Assembly (NCBI GenBank): GCA_900618425.1
Contig: UZAN01039377.1
Coordinates: 1-64,000, forward strand
From: Echinostoma caproni
Lineage: Eukaryota; Platyhelminthes; Trematoda; Plagiorchiida; Echinostomatidae
Reading direction: 5' to 3'
Length of the DNA stretch: 64,000 bases
Shown: piece after piece, positions 23,606 through 36,605 of the stretch
Position numbering within the stretch: the stretch's first letter is position 1
How the letters are laid out: each line of letters opens with the position of its first letter
Made by a program: the position numbers and the translations under genes
The notes under the pieces: generated by a model
The model's database searches: none
What the model saw: only the letters and a program-made list of their open reading frames with translations
What the model was told of the DNA's origin: nothing

Positions 23606-23621
23606 CGGTGGCAGCGGTGGG
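23606..23621 (+). other. PBS-like site, tRNA-Leu type
   Basis: CGGTGGCAGCGGTGGG is complementary, apart from its first base, to the 3' end CCCACCGCTGCCACCA that I recall for an animal leucine tRNA. A primer binding site normally lies just inside a 5' LTR. The upstream 300 bases are comparatively GC-rich, but no clear TG...CA LTR was delimited and no gag/pol follows. An LTR-element remnant is inferred, not shown. Confidence 0.3.
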
Positions 23622-23646
23622 CTAAGGGCTCCAGTTTACACAAATA

Positions 23647-23745
23647 ATTTGAATGCGATGAAAATGTTTGTGATGACCGACAAAGATCACTGGACAGTTG
23701 CTTAGTTCTGTTTTGGACTCGTCAGGATTTTCATCGCATTTAAAT
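23647..23745 (-). repeat. 19-bp inverted repeat enclosing a hammerhead-like core
   Basis: Arms at 23647-23665 (ATTTGAATGCGATGAAAAT) and 23727-23745 pair over 19 positions with one exception (G-T on the plus strand, A-C on the minus). The 61-base loop, read on the minus strand, has CTGACGA, then GTCC-AAAACA-GAAC, then TAAGC (GAAAC expected), then ACTGTC CAGTG. CTGACGAGTCC is the opening of the schistosome hammerhead core. The GAAA box is lost and stem II has a mismatch, so this is at best a decayed ribozyme. A 5-bp hairpin GTGAT/ATCAC lies between the GTC and the right arm. Confidence 0.5.
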
Positions 23746-23999
23746 GCTTTCAACTAGTGCGGAATTAATGATCTTCCAAGGAGTGAAACCCACAGCCAAG
23801 TTCATCAACAGTTTCTGATGTCTGTAAAAAACCGAATGGGCTAATTTAAAAATTCACTTTTTAAATTGTTCTCCTAATCAATGTCAGAGTTGGAATGTTT
23901 GTCTCAAATAGTACTTATATATTATTGAAAATCCAATCAGCTTATTTCGAGCCGGAAATGCGAGGATTAGGTTTTCTTCCGGTTTTTAATCGAGTTTAC

Positions 24000-26240
24000 T
24001 TTTCGTAGAAAAATAGCTTACTCAGAATAATAAACAATATGCGGTATTCAGTAAAGATAAATTAACGACTGAACATGAGAACATGACTACATACATTGAA
24101 AGGATGTGCAGAAATTCTCTTAACTAAGTAGGTCCATTAAGTGGCCGAGTCAAGAAAAGTGAATCGATGAGAATCGGACCGATAGAAACAAACACCTGCC
24201 ATGCCGTGAGAAGCCAAAGAGCAAAAGAAACTCAGCTCAGGATAGCCGAGAAGAAACGCGTGAGGAGTAAGATGGCATTGTATGCTGAAGATAAAATGAC
24301 GTTTCACCAGATGTGCTAAAGTTTGATAAGGTTGGATGGCGTCGGAATCTTTTAGCGCAAACAATTCTGGGTAACAAATGAGGCTGGGATTAATAATGCG
24401 GCCTGAAGGACATTAGTGTGGTGAGATATATACAACATCATACAGCATGGATGTAACAATGGCTGATGATAGGAGTAATGGTCAATCGGGGACAGAACTC
24501 AACTAGGCAAACACCGAAAATGTGAACCACTGGCGTCTCGTGACAAATCCGAAGAAGCTGTGTGGCGCTCACGATGTTTTTTGATGGTATGTAATATATG
24601 TTCCCGCTAGAGTGTGAATAATGAACTCTCACGCAATTCCCTCGAACAAATAAGATGAAAAAGGACAAAACGCATGAAGATTCTGTTTGTATTGTTCGTT
24701 ACTTGTAATCATTTCGTCTGTGCCTAAACGGACACTGCTAATTGATTCAACTGTCAAGCGTAGTATTGTGTACAGTATTTATGTTGTCCAACCCCCCTCC
24801 CCAAGTCAATCGACCTCGTTCGAGGCCTCACCAAATGAGGCAGCGGTTCCAGTGCCCCAACATTCGCTCAAACAAGGCAAAATAAATTTGCAAACTGTTT
24901 TGACGAGTGATCAAAAACCTCCTATTCTAATCAGATTTTACTTCTATTGATGGTTTGCATTTCTATCAACTGGGAGGAATCCATTACGATTGCTGCCTTC
25001 GTTTATGTTGCTATGGCATAGTGAAGCCAATATTTCTTAATTTTGGACAAAAACAATAAGTTTGGATGAACTGATAACTCCCTTGCATGCACACTTTACA
25101 AACCCGGCGACGCAGGTCCCATTCGCACGCGATGACCAAGGTTAGGTAACGTGCCAAAATAAAACAGAAACAGAATTATTTGTATCCAAACTACGATCAC
25201 ATACATACATACACGCACCATTGCCTTTTCCATTCTCAAATTTAGAAAAACGATTTACAGGACTCAGGAACAGGTCCTCGAGTAAGATTTCCAAATAATT
25301 TCCAGTTGTCGATATAATATTTGATGCTATCAAGCCTCATTTTTTTTAGGTTAGTTCAGGATTCATTAACAACAGGGAAGACATGAAATTGTTTTATTTT
25401 GAGGCAGCTTTTCATCAGTAGATTGTAATTTCTTTATATTCCTTATATCGTTGTGCTTCCAAACACACCTTCATTTAATTGATCGTTAGCTTGTATCGGT
25501 TCCACTGGTAAAAGGATTTGCCACATTTCTGTATATTCCAAATTTCGAGGCATAAATGATCAGATTTTCATCATTTTTACGGGTGAATTGAGCGATGAAC
25601 AAAATTTATTGCCTACCTTATTTTATCAAGAACAAAGTTTGACTGAAACAAAATAACTGCACATTTTAGTTCATTAAAACCTGATTCCAGTTTTACGAGG
25701 CGCACAACGACATAAATATCCTTTGCGTTTTCAAGCCTTATTTATCACAGAAAAGAAAACCGTTTTTGGTTTACTCAATGTGCAAATCTAAATCTTACCT
25801 ACATCTTCATTTTATTTACTAGAAAGGTTGAATAAGCCGAATGGGCCCTTAACAAGTTAGATCGCAGACAGCGAGGACTGCATCTCCTTCACATCTTAGC
25901 AGCAACCAACACTTCATCATAAAAGGCTTATCGAGATGTATATTGAAGTCGTTCGCGCTATGCCTCAGCACCACCACCGGAGGATGTATATTCAAAACAA
26001 AGCCTCTCGGTCGTAAGAATGATACCACGGGAAGTTCCATTTAATTCAAATTCCAAGGTGAGCCCGGTTGTAGTCAAATAAAAGTAACTCTGCTCGAAAA
26101 TCTGGTCCCAAACCATCACGAAGCATTTCACACATGTAGACTTGATCCTTACGGTATCCTTTGTGACTATACCTAAAGAGATTTAAAACCAAAGTTCACA
26201 GCTCTTATTGCTCCACATAGACCTCAAGGCTTGTTCACAA
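24000..26240. other. Mostly unassigned sequence
   Basis: AT-rich. The frame 25849-26040 on the minus strand (ATG start, 63 codons) is protein-like in composition but has no splice or polyA support. There is a short ATAC microsatellite near 25201-25212. No transposon domain was recognised. Confidence 0.4.
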
Positions 26241-26253
26241 ATTTTCTCAACAG

Positions 26254-26420
26254 ATGTGATGACCATCAGGCGACCGAATCTTATAGGTGCGCACTTGGCT
26301 GGGTTCAACGGGAATTCACTATTGTATTCCATTGTGCCAACTCACAAAGATCATTGCAATGAAAAAACTGTATATTTAGACAAAAAAAGAGCATATGGAA
26401 GTGTAAAACAAACAATGTAA
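26254..26420 (+). CDS. Candidate last exon, unknown protein
   Basis: A good acceptor (CAAATTTTCTCAACAG, ending 26253) opens a plus-strand frame reading VMTIRRPNLIGAHLAGFNG and on to a TAA at 26418-26420. Two AATAAA signals follow at 26429 and 26440. The short peptide is basic at its end (YLDKKRAYGSVKQTM). No family recognised and no partner exon identified. Confidence 0.32.
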
Positions 26421-29400
26421 CAAAATCAAATAAATTATCAATAAATATGATCGGAAAGGAGATAAATTTTATGTCCTAAGTTGGGTTCCCATGTGATACA
26501 GTTTTCAACAAATTCTGCTTTGAAGCTTGCATTATATTTCAAAACTCAGCTATGTATTTTGAAATGAAGAGGAAAGCAATGCCATTTTCGCTAGAAAATA
26601 TTAGTTTTGCAATATTTTGGGACATATTGCTGTAAAATATCTATTTTTGAAATTGATTTGTTTCCTTCAAAACAGCCATTAGATGGTTGTTATTACGGAA
26701 AGGATTGAGTCCTGTCATGGAATAATGTACAGTTACCAATGGATGAACCCACAGAAAAATCAGAGGCACTTAAGGAGGTCAAGATCTGTTCATACTTATC
26801 AACCAGATTTGCTCGACATGCAAATGTGTAAGGCAGTTTTCTAATAGTGCTTTACTCTGAAGGAAATCATAATATGAAAGTATAAAGCCATAATTATTTT
26901 GCAGAGATGTTTAATCCCTTGATAGTAAAATAAAAATTCAGTTTTTCTGGTTTCTGTTTATTCAGTCAAAAAAAAAACTAAACGGAACTTTAAAAAGGCC
27001 ACGAAATTCCTGTGCCCTTATCATGCTTCCCCACGCGTCTAACAAAATAGCATGTTTTGCTGTGAAATTGCCCCGTTGTTATGGCACAGGTCACACCTAT
27101 TGTTTTCGACTTCCATCCAGCACGTAAAGCGGGACAGTTTGTTTATTTCCAGATTGTGATGAGTGAGAACAGGCATCGAACGATCTGCTCAAACCAAGTT
27201 GAAATGTGATGAGCGTATTGACAACTTACTGGAAACTGAAATCACCTACGTTGTTTCGTGTGAGAGAAACTACTTGACCTATGTTATGTCATTGGTGTCC
27301 AGATAGAAAAGTAAACGAAAATTGACCTTGAAACTACATTCGCATCACGCTATGGTGGACCTCACGCTGTGCACGAATTACGTATACATGTTTCATTCGT
27401 GACTTCAACTTCGAGGTTATGGGAGAATGTAACACTGTCACGTTGTTACGGGTTGCATACTGTGGGATGTGACCCATAACAACGTTCAACTTTGTGTGCG
27501 AGTCCTCTCTGTATGGTTTCAAAGAATGCGTACAACACGTTCACTCTGGTCACGAGAGATCATCATTACCATGATCAGTAGTAATTCTTCTGAAATTTGA
27601 ATCCAGGCTCATTCTATTTTTCGAGGAATTTGTGTGTATGCAAATCGACAGACAGCACCGCTCAACTGTTGTCTTCTTGGGACTCCTCGGCGGTTTTCAA
27701 CCATTTTTGGTCTTTTGCCGGGATCCAAACCAGGAAACCATTATGGACCAGTTTTATAACTATGACTAAAATGTTGAACAAACCATTACAAGGAATTCAA
27801 TGTATTGTTGTTTTATTGCATACAATTTTGCAGATAACATTTACTATGTTTTAATATTAACAAAAGATCCCGGATTGTGTCGTAAACCCCTCCCTGTCCC
27901 CTGAGTATTGATGATTGATAGGCAACGACTTATTTGGCCGATTCATTCTCTGACATTCTTGGTAGCATGTTCAGAATTGACACTCAGTAAAAAATAATAG
28001 TCTTTGCCTCAATAACTGTTTGTCTTTTTCAACTATTGGATTCCTTCAGATTACGACAGATGTCTGGTCCGGAATAATTGGATTCCGAACAATAGTTCTG
28101 TTTGCAGAACAATATGATCGTCCACAGCTCATTTTGCCTTAGGATGCCATAATGGTGAAAAGATCATTTTCGTTAAACGGATGGCGCTTAAATATACTAC
28201 GTTTGGTAATATAATAATTCAATTCGACTTTTTGAATAATGCCTGCTAATATTTTAGACATACTGACCGAAGACTGCGAGATTGATGATCAGTGGACTGC
28301 TTACTTCCAATATCTATTGGCCCACTCGTATCTCCGACCTCAAGTGACCCGGAACGATGGGACGCACTTCGGTAACCAGAACCTGCAAACTTGTCCGACC
28401 AATGGATTCAACAAACTGAATAACTAAGTACTTATTTATTATAGGATATTTCTTCTAAAATCGGACGACCCGCAGACAATGACGTTAATGTATGATCACA
28501 CTGAATTTTCAGTCAAACGGTTAGAATAAAACCAGTATGATTATATTCGGGAGCCCGAAATATGCATACCAGATGAGCGGCATTCATCATGAAGAACGGT
28601 TTTTCGGTTTGTTGTGTCGTTACTAAGGTACTAAACAATCTACGCGATGTTTTGAATGGTTTAGTTTTCAGGGGAGCCCGATTTGTTATCTATCGAAGAC
28701 GGGTTAAAATGAATGCTGTCATTCTTGTAAACATGTTCAATTCAATTCAGTTATTACACTTAAATAAAAGAGGACCTGTTAGTGTTGTAGACAGTACAAT
28801 TATGGCCCTGTACATTTTTCATTTTTATTGGTATTGCGATATTAATTTGTAGTCTTCATGTTGAGATCATTGGCGACTTATTAACTCTTAAGTTTGATCA
28901 TTAGAGTTTTGCAATTTGATGCCACGAGCGCTGTTCAATTGCTTACCGTCCGTTTAAGGTGGAACACACAATAAAGGGAGGGGATACAGGTCCTTTTTCA
29001 AAATTTCCGATGACATTTCATTCATGCCTAACGTGTCAAGCAAAACGAAAAAATAAGGAAATGAAACAAATTATATAAAAACGATACCGCTAAAGGTTTA
29101 TTCAGTAAAATGTCACAAAGAGATCACCACCATTCGAATTCATGAAAATAGAAAGACAATAACTATGCATACGATCACCCTTTAATACTGAAATGAGTAG
29201 AAAGCATCCAAAACGCCTATTAGAAAATACAGTTTTGCGTACAAGGCCAGCCGCATTTGTACATGCATCGTTCATTAACTGGTTAATAGAATGTGAATCT
29301 CCATTATCAGTCCGCCGTCCCCCCATTCATGATGATTTATTCCTGCACTTTAACTATATGGCAAGGTACTTAGATAGAACTATAAGACACTTATCACACA

Positions 29401-30368
29401 ACAACATAGAGATCAACCCGGTATAGTTAAACATTGGGTGAATGAAAACAACATTCTATTCAAATGTAGCTGAATTCGCTTAAACTGAACCTAAATTCAA
29501 TAATGACAACTTTATACTCAGGTTGCATCCAAAAGAATAGAATTCCATAAAATAACGCTAAAACGTGAGAGCAAAACGCTGACAAGTAGACTGCTGAGCC
29601 TACTGTGAGCACAGTCAAATCGATCCAAGCACTTTAGGTGTCATGGTCCCGAGCCGAATGAACCAGATCGTGACTTCGGTCACAAGATGTCGAGGACAGA
29701 AACTGGAACACAGATCACAAAAGGGTCAACGGTTAACGGCTTTTGATGCACATCTCCTTCACAAATTTGAGCGTTATTTCCATCCTTTCTGTTTGAAGTA
29801 TACAAAACCCAATCGTTTTCCCGAAATTTACAAACCAACTGAAAACATGCATTAAAATTTATACGCACCGAGAAAAAAAATAGAAATATGCCTGATTTTG
29901 CACAAGCAGTTTTCTGACTACTAAACAGGAAAGTTTAGTGAATCTTTGTTCGGTTACCTACTACTCTCTTCATTTTTAAGTGTTTCATCTTAGGTTATGT
30001 TTAAACGGATAAGACCAATTCCACCCAACTTCCCAAATTGGATTTCTCTGCGATGAAAATTACGAGGTGAACCAAAATAACCGCACATAGTTGTAGACAA
30101 TGCCCATTTGATTTAACATTCCAAATGTTGAGCAGTCTGTTCGTACTCAAATTAAGTAAGACAAAGTGTCTTTTATTGTTCGAAAACTATCCCATTTGGA
30201 AAGTAAGAAATCCCGATTGAACCGTGTTGAAAAGGCAATAGTTAGTGGGCAGTGAGTATGTATCAATATTTTATCAGGAGTATTGTGTTTGATCTAGGTT
30301 TCGCACGGCTGGGTCTACAGTTTGGCAAAAGAGGTACACACTATACCAACAAAAGAATGTAGTAAAAA

Positions 30369-30529
30369 ATGGAAAGTACTATAGTGGAAGAAGAATGGGT
30401 TAATAAAGGTTTAGCTCAACGTGGCCAAGAACTTCGCTTGGAATATCCGTTGGATGGCAGCAAAATTGAGAGTGAAAGAAGACTCTATGGACGGAAAAAT
30501 AAGTTTGAATTCGTTGAAATTTTTATTAG
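30369..30529 (+). CDS. Candidate first coding exon, unknown protein
   Basis: ATG in a purine-rich context opens 53 codons plus two bases, ending at a near-consensus donor TTAG|GTGAGA (GT at 30530). The peptide begins MESTIVEEEWVNKGLAQRGQ and is charged and hydrophilic throughout (ESERRLYGRKNKFEFVE). It has no signal peptide or membrane segment. The following exon must start in phase 2; none was identified with confidence. The alternative is a chance frame that stops at TGA just past the donor. Confidence 0.36.
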
Positions 30530-30858
30530 GTGAGATATATCGACAAAGTAAAAGAGACACATATAGTCCAGTGGAAAACGTCTAGGAAATTCTTCAACAA
30601 GCTCGTTATATGTAAGGATATCTATTTATGTTGTTGAACGCGAAAATGCAAAAAGCCGCATTTTGGCGGCGATCTTATTTGCTTACTTACTGAACAGTTT
30701 TCAATTTTGGTAAGTTGATAAAGACTAATGTAAAGGGTATCTGAACCAAATCTGCTTTGTTTTTACCTTGGCCTGGAGCGTCCGTCGGCGGATAGAATAG
30801 TCACAAGAATTATCGTGATAAAAGCTGTTTATTTTTTATATGTTATGCAATAAAATTA

Positions 30859-31176
30859 CTACCGTGGAGAGAGAGCAAGAGCTAAGGGGCCAATCACGTG
30901 CTGACGTCTCGGGGGAATTGGACGGTGGTTGTGTAACTTGTGCACACGACCTACTGCGGGTTTCAATGTGTTGATAAATTTCATCTGTGGACCAGCGCCA
31001 CCCAGTGTGTGCTTGTCCATAACGCTTTCCGGGTCCGTTTCGGCCAATGATTCAGGTTCAATTTGTAGCTGGGCCGGATAGAAAAGAGCAGATTTTAACT
31101 GAGTATTGGAAACCGGTTGGAACCTGCGTGTGGTCTGGCACAATGCGTCATCATTGATCTCGGACAAGGTTTCAGC
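30859..31176 (-). CDS. Candidate last exon, unknown basic-tailed protein
   Basis: The acceptor TTTCATAACTAG is followed at 31176 by 105 open codons on the minus strand, beginning AETLSEINDDALCQTTRRF, and a TAG at 30859-30861. A TAG in the same frame sits directly before the acceptor boundary, as expected for a true exon edge. AATAAA lies 25 bases downstream (complement of 30828-30833). The C-terminal third is Pro-, Arg- and His-rich (VHKLHNHRPIPPRRQHV). No domain recognised. A plus-strand AATAAA at 30849-30854 suggests that a convergent gene may end here too. Confidence 0.5.
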   Translation of the reverse strand, partial: AETLSEINDDALCQTTRRFQPVSNTQLKSALFYPAQLQIEPESLAETDPESVMDKHTLGGAGPQMKFINTLKPAVGRVHKLHNHRPIPPRRQHVIGPLALALSPR

Positions 31177-32928
31177 CTAGTTATGAAATAGGGAGATTTA
31201 CTAGAAGAATTGTCCACTGACTGACCCCCCCCCGGGATTTCTAATTGCATTCACCATAACGGTTTTCCATAGACTGAAAACGATGCAGTATTTTTACAGG
31301 CAATTTTGGTCTGTCAAAATATTTTGATTAGTGAATTAAGGATTCCAAATGCAAAACAAAATCACAACTTTTCACGGAACCATTCTGTGTTCCGTCGATT
31401 TATTCTAAGCTGAAACGGATTCTTGGGATCATTTGGGTAACGAAAAACAGGTTGTTAGTGGGCATGTGTTTGATGATTTCATTTTCAAAGGATTGCAATA
31501 AGGCATGTGTTTAAAGTCATTTATTGAATGAATGAAAACTTCTAAAACTAGTCTTGAGGAAGCGAAAAGTGACGAGTTACAGATCATGGGACAATGAAAG
31601 AAGAATGATGGTCGAAGAAGGTGGGTTTTGAATGGATGCCTTCCTGGCTAATATGCCGGTGACCATCGCCGGGTGCTAGTAGTTGGAGAAAGTACGGGCA
31701 ATGGTCATTAGCAATTATATCCCATTATCGTTACACTCATGCAAATAAAAACTGGGTGGAGTTTCGTTCAGAAGGGTGATTGGGCAAAGCGGTGTTATAT
31801 TTGCACTCACTGCGAGAGCAGAGATAGTGTGACTCAGCTGCATCCAATTACGTAAACCATTAGAATAGGAGAAGAGCAAAATTGGCGCATACCCCCTTAC
31901 TTTGCATTCATAAGCTGGCCTCGGTGGGATGATCCAAACATATTGCTCTCTTGTATTTTCTAAAGGAAATTTCTACGCGAAAAAAGAGCCTTATTTGATT
32001 GATAAAATAGAGTTATAAGAAGACAATTTTCAAGCCATTAAAATAATGTTTATGTAAGAAAACAACGATTCTCAGCATTTTAGATTGACACAGAGGAAAG
32101 GCGTGACCCTTAAGTTTTTCATCCACAATATATTGTATTGCATTGTGTATAGCTTTTGCAAGGTCTGAAGCTTAAATTTCTGTGAAGAAGCTATACTCGC
32201 TCACCGTCACAGAAGACATACTCAGCGGGGATGAACTGTTTACAGACTTAAGGACATTTCACAGCTCAAGGTTAAGACGAAGTTCACTTGTTATCCTGTT
32301 TGTTTATTAATAAACATACAAGACAGAGTATAAGTGAATTTCAATAAGCGTGGGAACGAGATGAAATTTGGTGGAATTGAGAACTTGTGGAGAAATGGAA
32401 ACGGTAACGTGTCAGTTCTTCTGTATGAAATTACTAACAATGAGCCGGTTTATTCATTCCCTGTCAAACAAAGTGATAATAATTTTGACCCGACCTTGTA
32501 GTGGTCGCTCGCGTTTCCTGAAAACGATGTTACATACAGTATACTGTTATTAGTCAATTTTCCCTCTCCTATGCAAGTTATCAAATAAAACAACAACTGA
32601 GCTAGTGATCTCCGTAGTCATTGATTAATTGGGTTAGGAATAAAACGACAATAATACGAACATGGCGAAAATTGAGGTTTTTAATGGTGTTGAACAAAGT
32701 TTTGAATATAAAACTATCATTTCATCATCGCGGTATGGAGATGCATCTAAAATGTGCCCATTATGCGTATTTATTGCTATCATGGAATCGATAATCTCGT
32801 CCAGATTGGGAGTCTGCAGTGATGGTTAGAGCCACTACAGCGTACAGTATTGTCTTTGTTTGCCCCATCCACAAAGAGCTGACCAATGCATAGCTGACCT
32901 CAAAGTACGTTAAAGCAAAGCAAACCAA

Positions 32929-33249
32929 CTAATCACTAGGTTTCACAAAAGTTGCATTGTGATACGCGCGAATGTAAGCAACATGATAGTCAAATAGTTC
33001 TTCACAGGAGAAGCAGAATTTGATAGACTTGCTGGACCAGCTTCGGTTAACACAGTTCATCTTTGAGGATACTGCAGTCGGATGAAGGTATCGAACTTCA
33101 ATGAATGGTTGGGGACCCATCTTAGTAGCGAACGTTTTTGATGCCACCCAAGATGGATTCGTTGATAAAAGTGTCGGGGGCATCTGGTCTACCAATGACC
33201 TACTTGGCGTATTCGGGTTTGACATCTTAGATGATTGTGACTGGCTCAT
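32929..33249 (-). CDS. ATG-started 106-codon frame, possible first exon
   Basis: A minus-strand ATG at 33249 opens MSQSQSSKMSNPNTPSRSLV, a Ser-rich start, followed by a more structured part with Cys residues (KFCFSCEELFDYHVAY). It stops at TAG 32929-32931. There is no signal peptide. It lies on the same strand as, and 1.75 kb upstream of, the candidate last exon ending at 30859, so the two could belong to one gene. A weak in-phase donor (TTT|GTGAAA) near its end would allow this. The opposite strand is also open over part of it (33101-33292), which lowers certainty. Confidence 0.42.
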   Translation of the reverse strand: MSQSQSSKMSNPNTPSRSLVDQMPPTLLSTNPSWVASKTFATKMGPQPFIEVRYLHPTAVSSKMNCVNRSWSSKSIKFCFSCEELFDYHVAYIRAYHNATFVKPSD

Positions 33250-33299
33250 TTTCAGTCAACCCCACTTTCTATCTGCAGTTACAATGTGCTGATTAGCTT

Positions 33300-36200
33300 C
33301 CTTTCTCTTATTTCACTTTGTTTTGAGCACAATATCAGCTGTGGTTTATCCTCCGCATATTGATTTTCATAAGTGCATTTTTTTACCGTTCAATATGCAA
33401 TTGTAACCCGAAACCCTTACTTCCAGGTGCATGATACAGATTTGTGAGATAACGTAAGCGAAAAATGCACCGGAACTTCAAAATGTCAGTAAAGACCACG
33501 CGCAATTTGAACTTTCCGGCTAAATTTTTTTGTTATGAAACATGCAGCTTAGGCACAACTGGATGTGCTCAGTAGAGCACTGACGCCTCAAGTCATCCAC
33601 GAACAAGATCAGGGTCAAACGAACTACCCACGGAATAGTTCGAGCGATACACTTCTATTGCATGAATCAAGGTCTACCATCACGTGAATAGTTCAACCAG
33701 TCACTGAAGTTAGGACTCATAATGAACTTACTTATCGAAGAAATTGATCGGTTTCAGTTAACTGCAGCAGTAAGAAAAGCGACCATGTGATAAAGTGGTC
33801 AACACGAGGTTAGTGCCTGTAGATTCAAGGGACGGAGGTGGGAGCTCCGTGACCGATAGTGTGGTTATCCGGCTGATTCTGTAACTATCATTCGGGTCGC
33901 CTTCGTAAGATAATGTAACCAAGGTTAATGATTATGGTCCTTTTGGTAGCAGTCTGATGCAAAAATCTTTGAAAGGTAAGCACCTCGCGATTTGTCATTT
34001 CAATACTGTTATAAACAGTCATCCGGCGACAGAAACCGCTTCTTCCAAATCTTCCAAAGTGCATCGATAGATGTCTTCAGGCTTCCTTGTCCCATTTCAA
34101 TGCTCGCATCATTTGGGAGACAGTAGTGCATTCATTTGTCATATAAGGAACTTAGATCAAACGAGGAAGTAAAAAGCAAAACAGATAACTTAGTTGATAT
34201 TGTGAATGAAACACAATCTCTAGTTTGATGGGGGCTGATGATACGCACCAATTTGCACCACTTCAAACCACTATCCAAGATTCAAAATACGCTTTTGATA
34301 GCATGTTTAGGAGTTAATATGAGCTTCTATTTTGTGTTACTGGGTTATGGAAAATCTATGGTTCTTTTCAATGGAGAACAGAACTTTTAAGGTGGAATGT
34401 CGATTGTTGTGATGATTAAAGATGTCTTGTTCGTGTTCGAATTAACAGTATCAGGGTTCCAGCATTAGGTTCGACAACAGACCCCTTTTCGTTGAATTCT
34501 AATATAGAACCAATAAACACTAAACAATCACGTATTATTCTTCGCTTGTATTGTGCATGCGGAGGCAAATTGCAAACGCATAGACATGTGAGTTCATTTT
34601 AGAAAACCTATATAAATTCATGGAAATTGTATCTCTCAAACTATCGTTTAGCGTGTTGAAGAATTATGAATGCGTATTAAATTTTTGAAATCGTACCACA
34701 GAATTGTGCAACACTATTCGGACATCAATACGTTCTCCGAACCAAACACACGTATTCGAATCCTCTGCCGGCGGCATCCAGAACAAAACTGATAACAAAA
34801 ACTCAGGACAGAAGTTTGATGAACTCTGTAAAATCGATTTGAAAGTAATGGAACAAAACTCAATCCAAATATTATAGTAACAGGAGTCTACTTCTCCCTG
34901 CGGACTTTATTATTATTATAACAAAAATTCATGAGGACGTGATATTTTACCGGATGTTAGATTCATTTCAACGAAAAATGATTGAAATGTGATGCCACGC
35001 ACGGAAGTTGGATTATATTTTTATTGGTTAGACTGGAACAATACTTTGAAGGACCAAGCAAGGATTTATTCAACTAAACATACGAAAAATCCAGAAGTTA
35101 TCTATATATAGTGGAGAAAATATCTTCACACTCTATCAGGAGAGCAACAGTTTTTCCAAAATATCTTGGTTCATTGAGAATCTTAAACCATTGCTGGCAA
35201 CAAATGAGCTGCATGGATTGTTACAAAACGAAAAGATGAATTGGTTAATGATTGTTTCGAACTTTTGCTTGAAGAAAAATAAACAGAAGTCAGATGATAT
35301 ATCTGTTTGCCCCGGGAGCATTATCAATCATGCGTTGAGCTTAACCCAACGCCTATCTATAATAAAAGCATCTTACTCTTACTAAAACTCATAATGCCAC
35401 AGAGAATAAAAGAAAAATATATAAAAGATGGATGGTTACCGTTGGTTATGAATAGCTGAAAAGCAAGCTGTGAATGGCGTCTGAAAGGGCAAAGCAAATC
35501 GTGCAACCTGCCAATTTTTGGTAACTGAGTGACTTGCGGAACGTGTTACTCCAAGAACTATGCCCGTTGGGTAAACTCTGTTGGAAATGAAATTTCACAT
35601 TTGGTTGGATAAGATAAAAAAATAGAATGATGTGGGAAAAATGACGGGGAAATGGAGAATAAAACATTTAGGCATGCCTCGAACAGGATGCTTACATCAA
35701 ACTATGTCAGAAGGTTTTCATTCCGTTTTGGACGGACATGCCAAACATTTTCAAAGCCAGTGCTAAACAATAACTCAAAAACAGTTGTTTCATTCTTCTT
35801 CCAGAGCAGCATTCGGGAAAGAGCCCCTCAAATGAAGGAGTTCAGGAAGGGATAAAAACAGTTTGATGTCACACTGACTTATTAGGGAACGAGATGTCCG
35901 TGAGACACAATAACTGATAAGTTTTATTCACTTTCTGTATAGTTAAAATTGCTGTAGATAGAAATATATGGAAAAGGCTTTTACCGCGGAGTATTTTACT
36001 CAAAGGAATCAAAAATTTTATTGTGTGAAACAGTTTGATTATTATACGCAAAAGCTTTGCGCATGGTCCACAAGTGGTTTCACTCGTGTGCAGTTTTTTA
36101 CATTTTCCTTTCTTAGAATGCAACAAGAGCTTGATGGTTGACAAGTCAGCCATATCAGTTATCGAGAAATTTGCACCTGTCATCATTGGACGAGATATAT

Positions 36201-36360
36201 GGGGTATACTGATTAAAGTAAGACTTATTGAAAAGATCGGTCAAACTTATTCACTTGAATTAAAAGCTGTACAATTTTGATAAAATTGGGAAACTGAGTG
36301 AAAGATTTGATTACCTAGTTATCGAAGATGACTCCAGTCCAAAATATTTTGTAATGTTGT
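33300..36360. other. No secure gene
   Basis: AT-rich sequence. A plus-strand frame 35050-35385 is open for 111 codons. It has a usable acceptor (CTTCACACTCTATCAG at 35139) and an AATAAA at 35405, but no recognised domain. Overlapping frames at 35869-36280 on both strands cancel each other out. Confidence 0.35.
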
Positions 36361-36368
36361 AGCACCAC

Positions 36369-36605
36369 TCATGGACCACGGTCTGAGAGTTTAATTTGCC
36401 GTGGATCTCCTTCGTGCAAATGAGGAAACATAGCTGCATGTATTGGCATAGATTCATGCGAGAGAATCTGTTGGAACTCGTTTTGGATTGTGAACAGAGA
36501 TGGTACCGTATGCCTTTGAAGCAGAGCTCTCGTTGTGTCATAATCGAGTTGGTACGGGGTTAAAAGATTCCGTAACGTGGGAAACCATTGGTAGGAATAA
36601 TTCAT
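36369..36605 (-). CDS. ATG-started 78-codon frame, possible exon
   Basis: The minus-strand frame MNYSYQWFPTLRNLLTPYQL continues through LFTIQNEFQQILSHES and MFPHLHEGDPRQIKL to TGA. The composition is protein-like, and an in-frame stop directly precedes the ATG. I do not recognise the family. Another minus-strand frame (36311-36541) overlaps and ends at a donor-like AG|GTAATC, so the true reading is uncertain. Confidence 0.33.
   Translation of the reverse strand: MNYSYQWFPTLRNLLTPYQLDYDTTRALLQRHTVPSLFTIQNEFQQILSHESMPIHAAMFPHLHEGDPRQIKLSDRGP

Noticed and set aside
29102..29426. Two overlapping protein-like frames on opposite strands
   Set aside because: Both have some support (AATAAA on the minus stop, a usable acceptor on the plus), but neither has a recognised domain and they exclude each other as coding.
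33101..33292. Plus-strand frame reading GWGPILVANVFDATQDG
   Set aside because: It lies opposite the better-supported ATG frame at 32929-33249 and appears to be its shadow.
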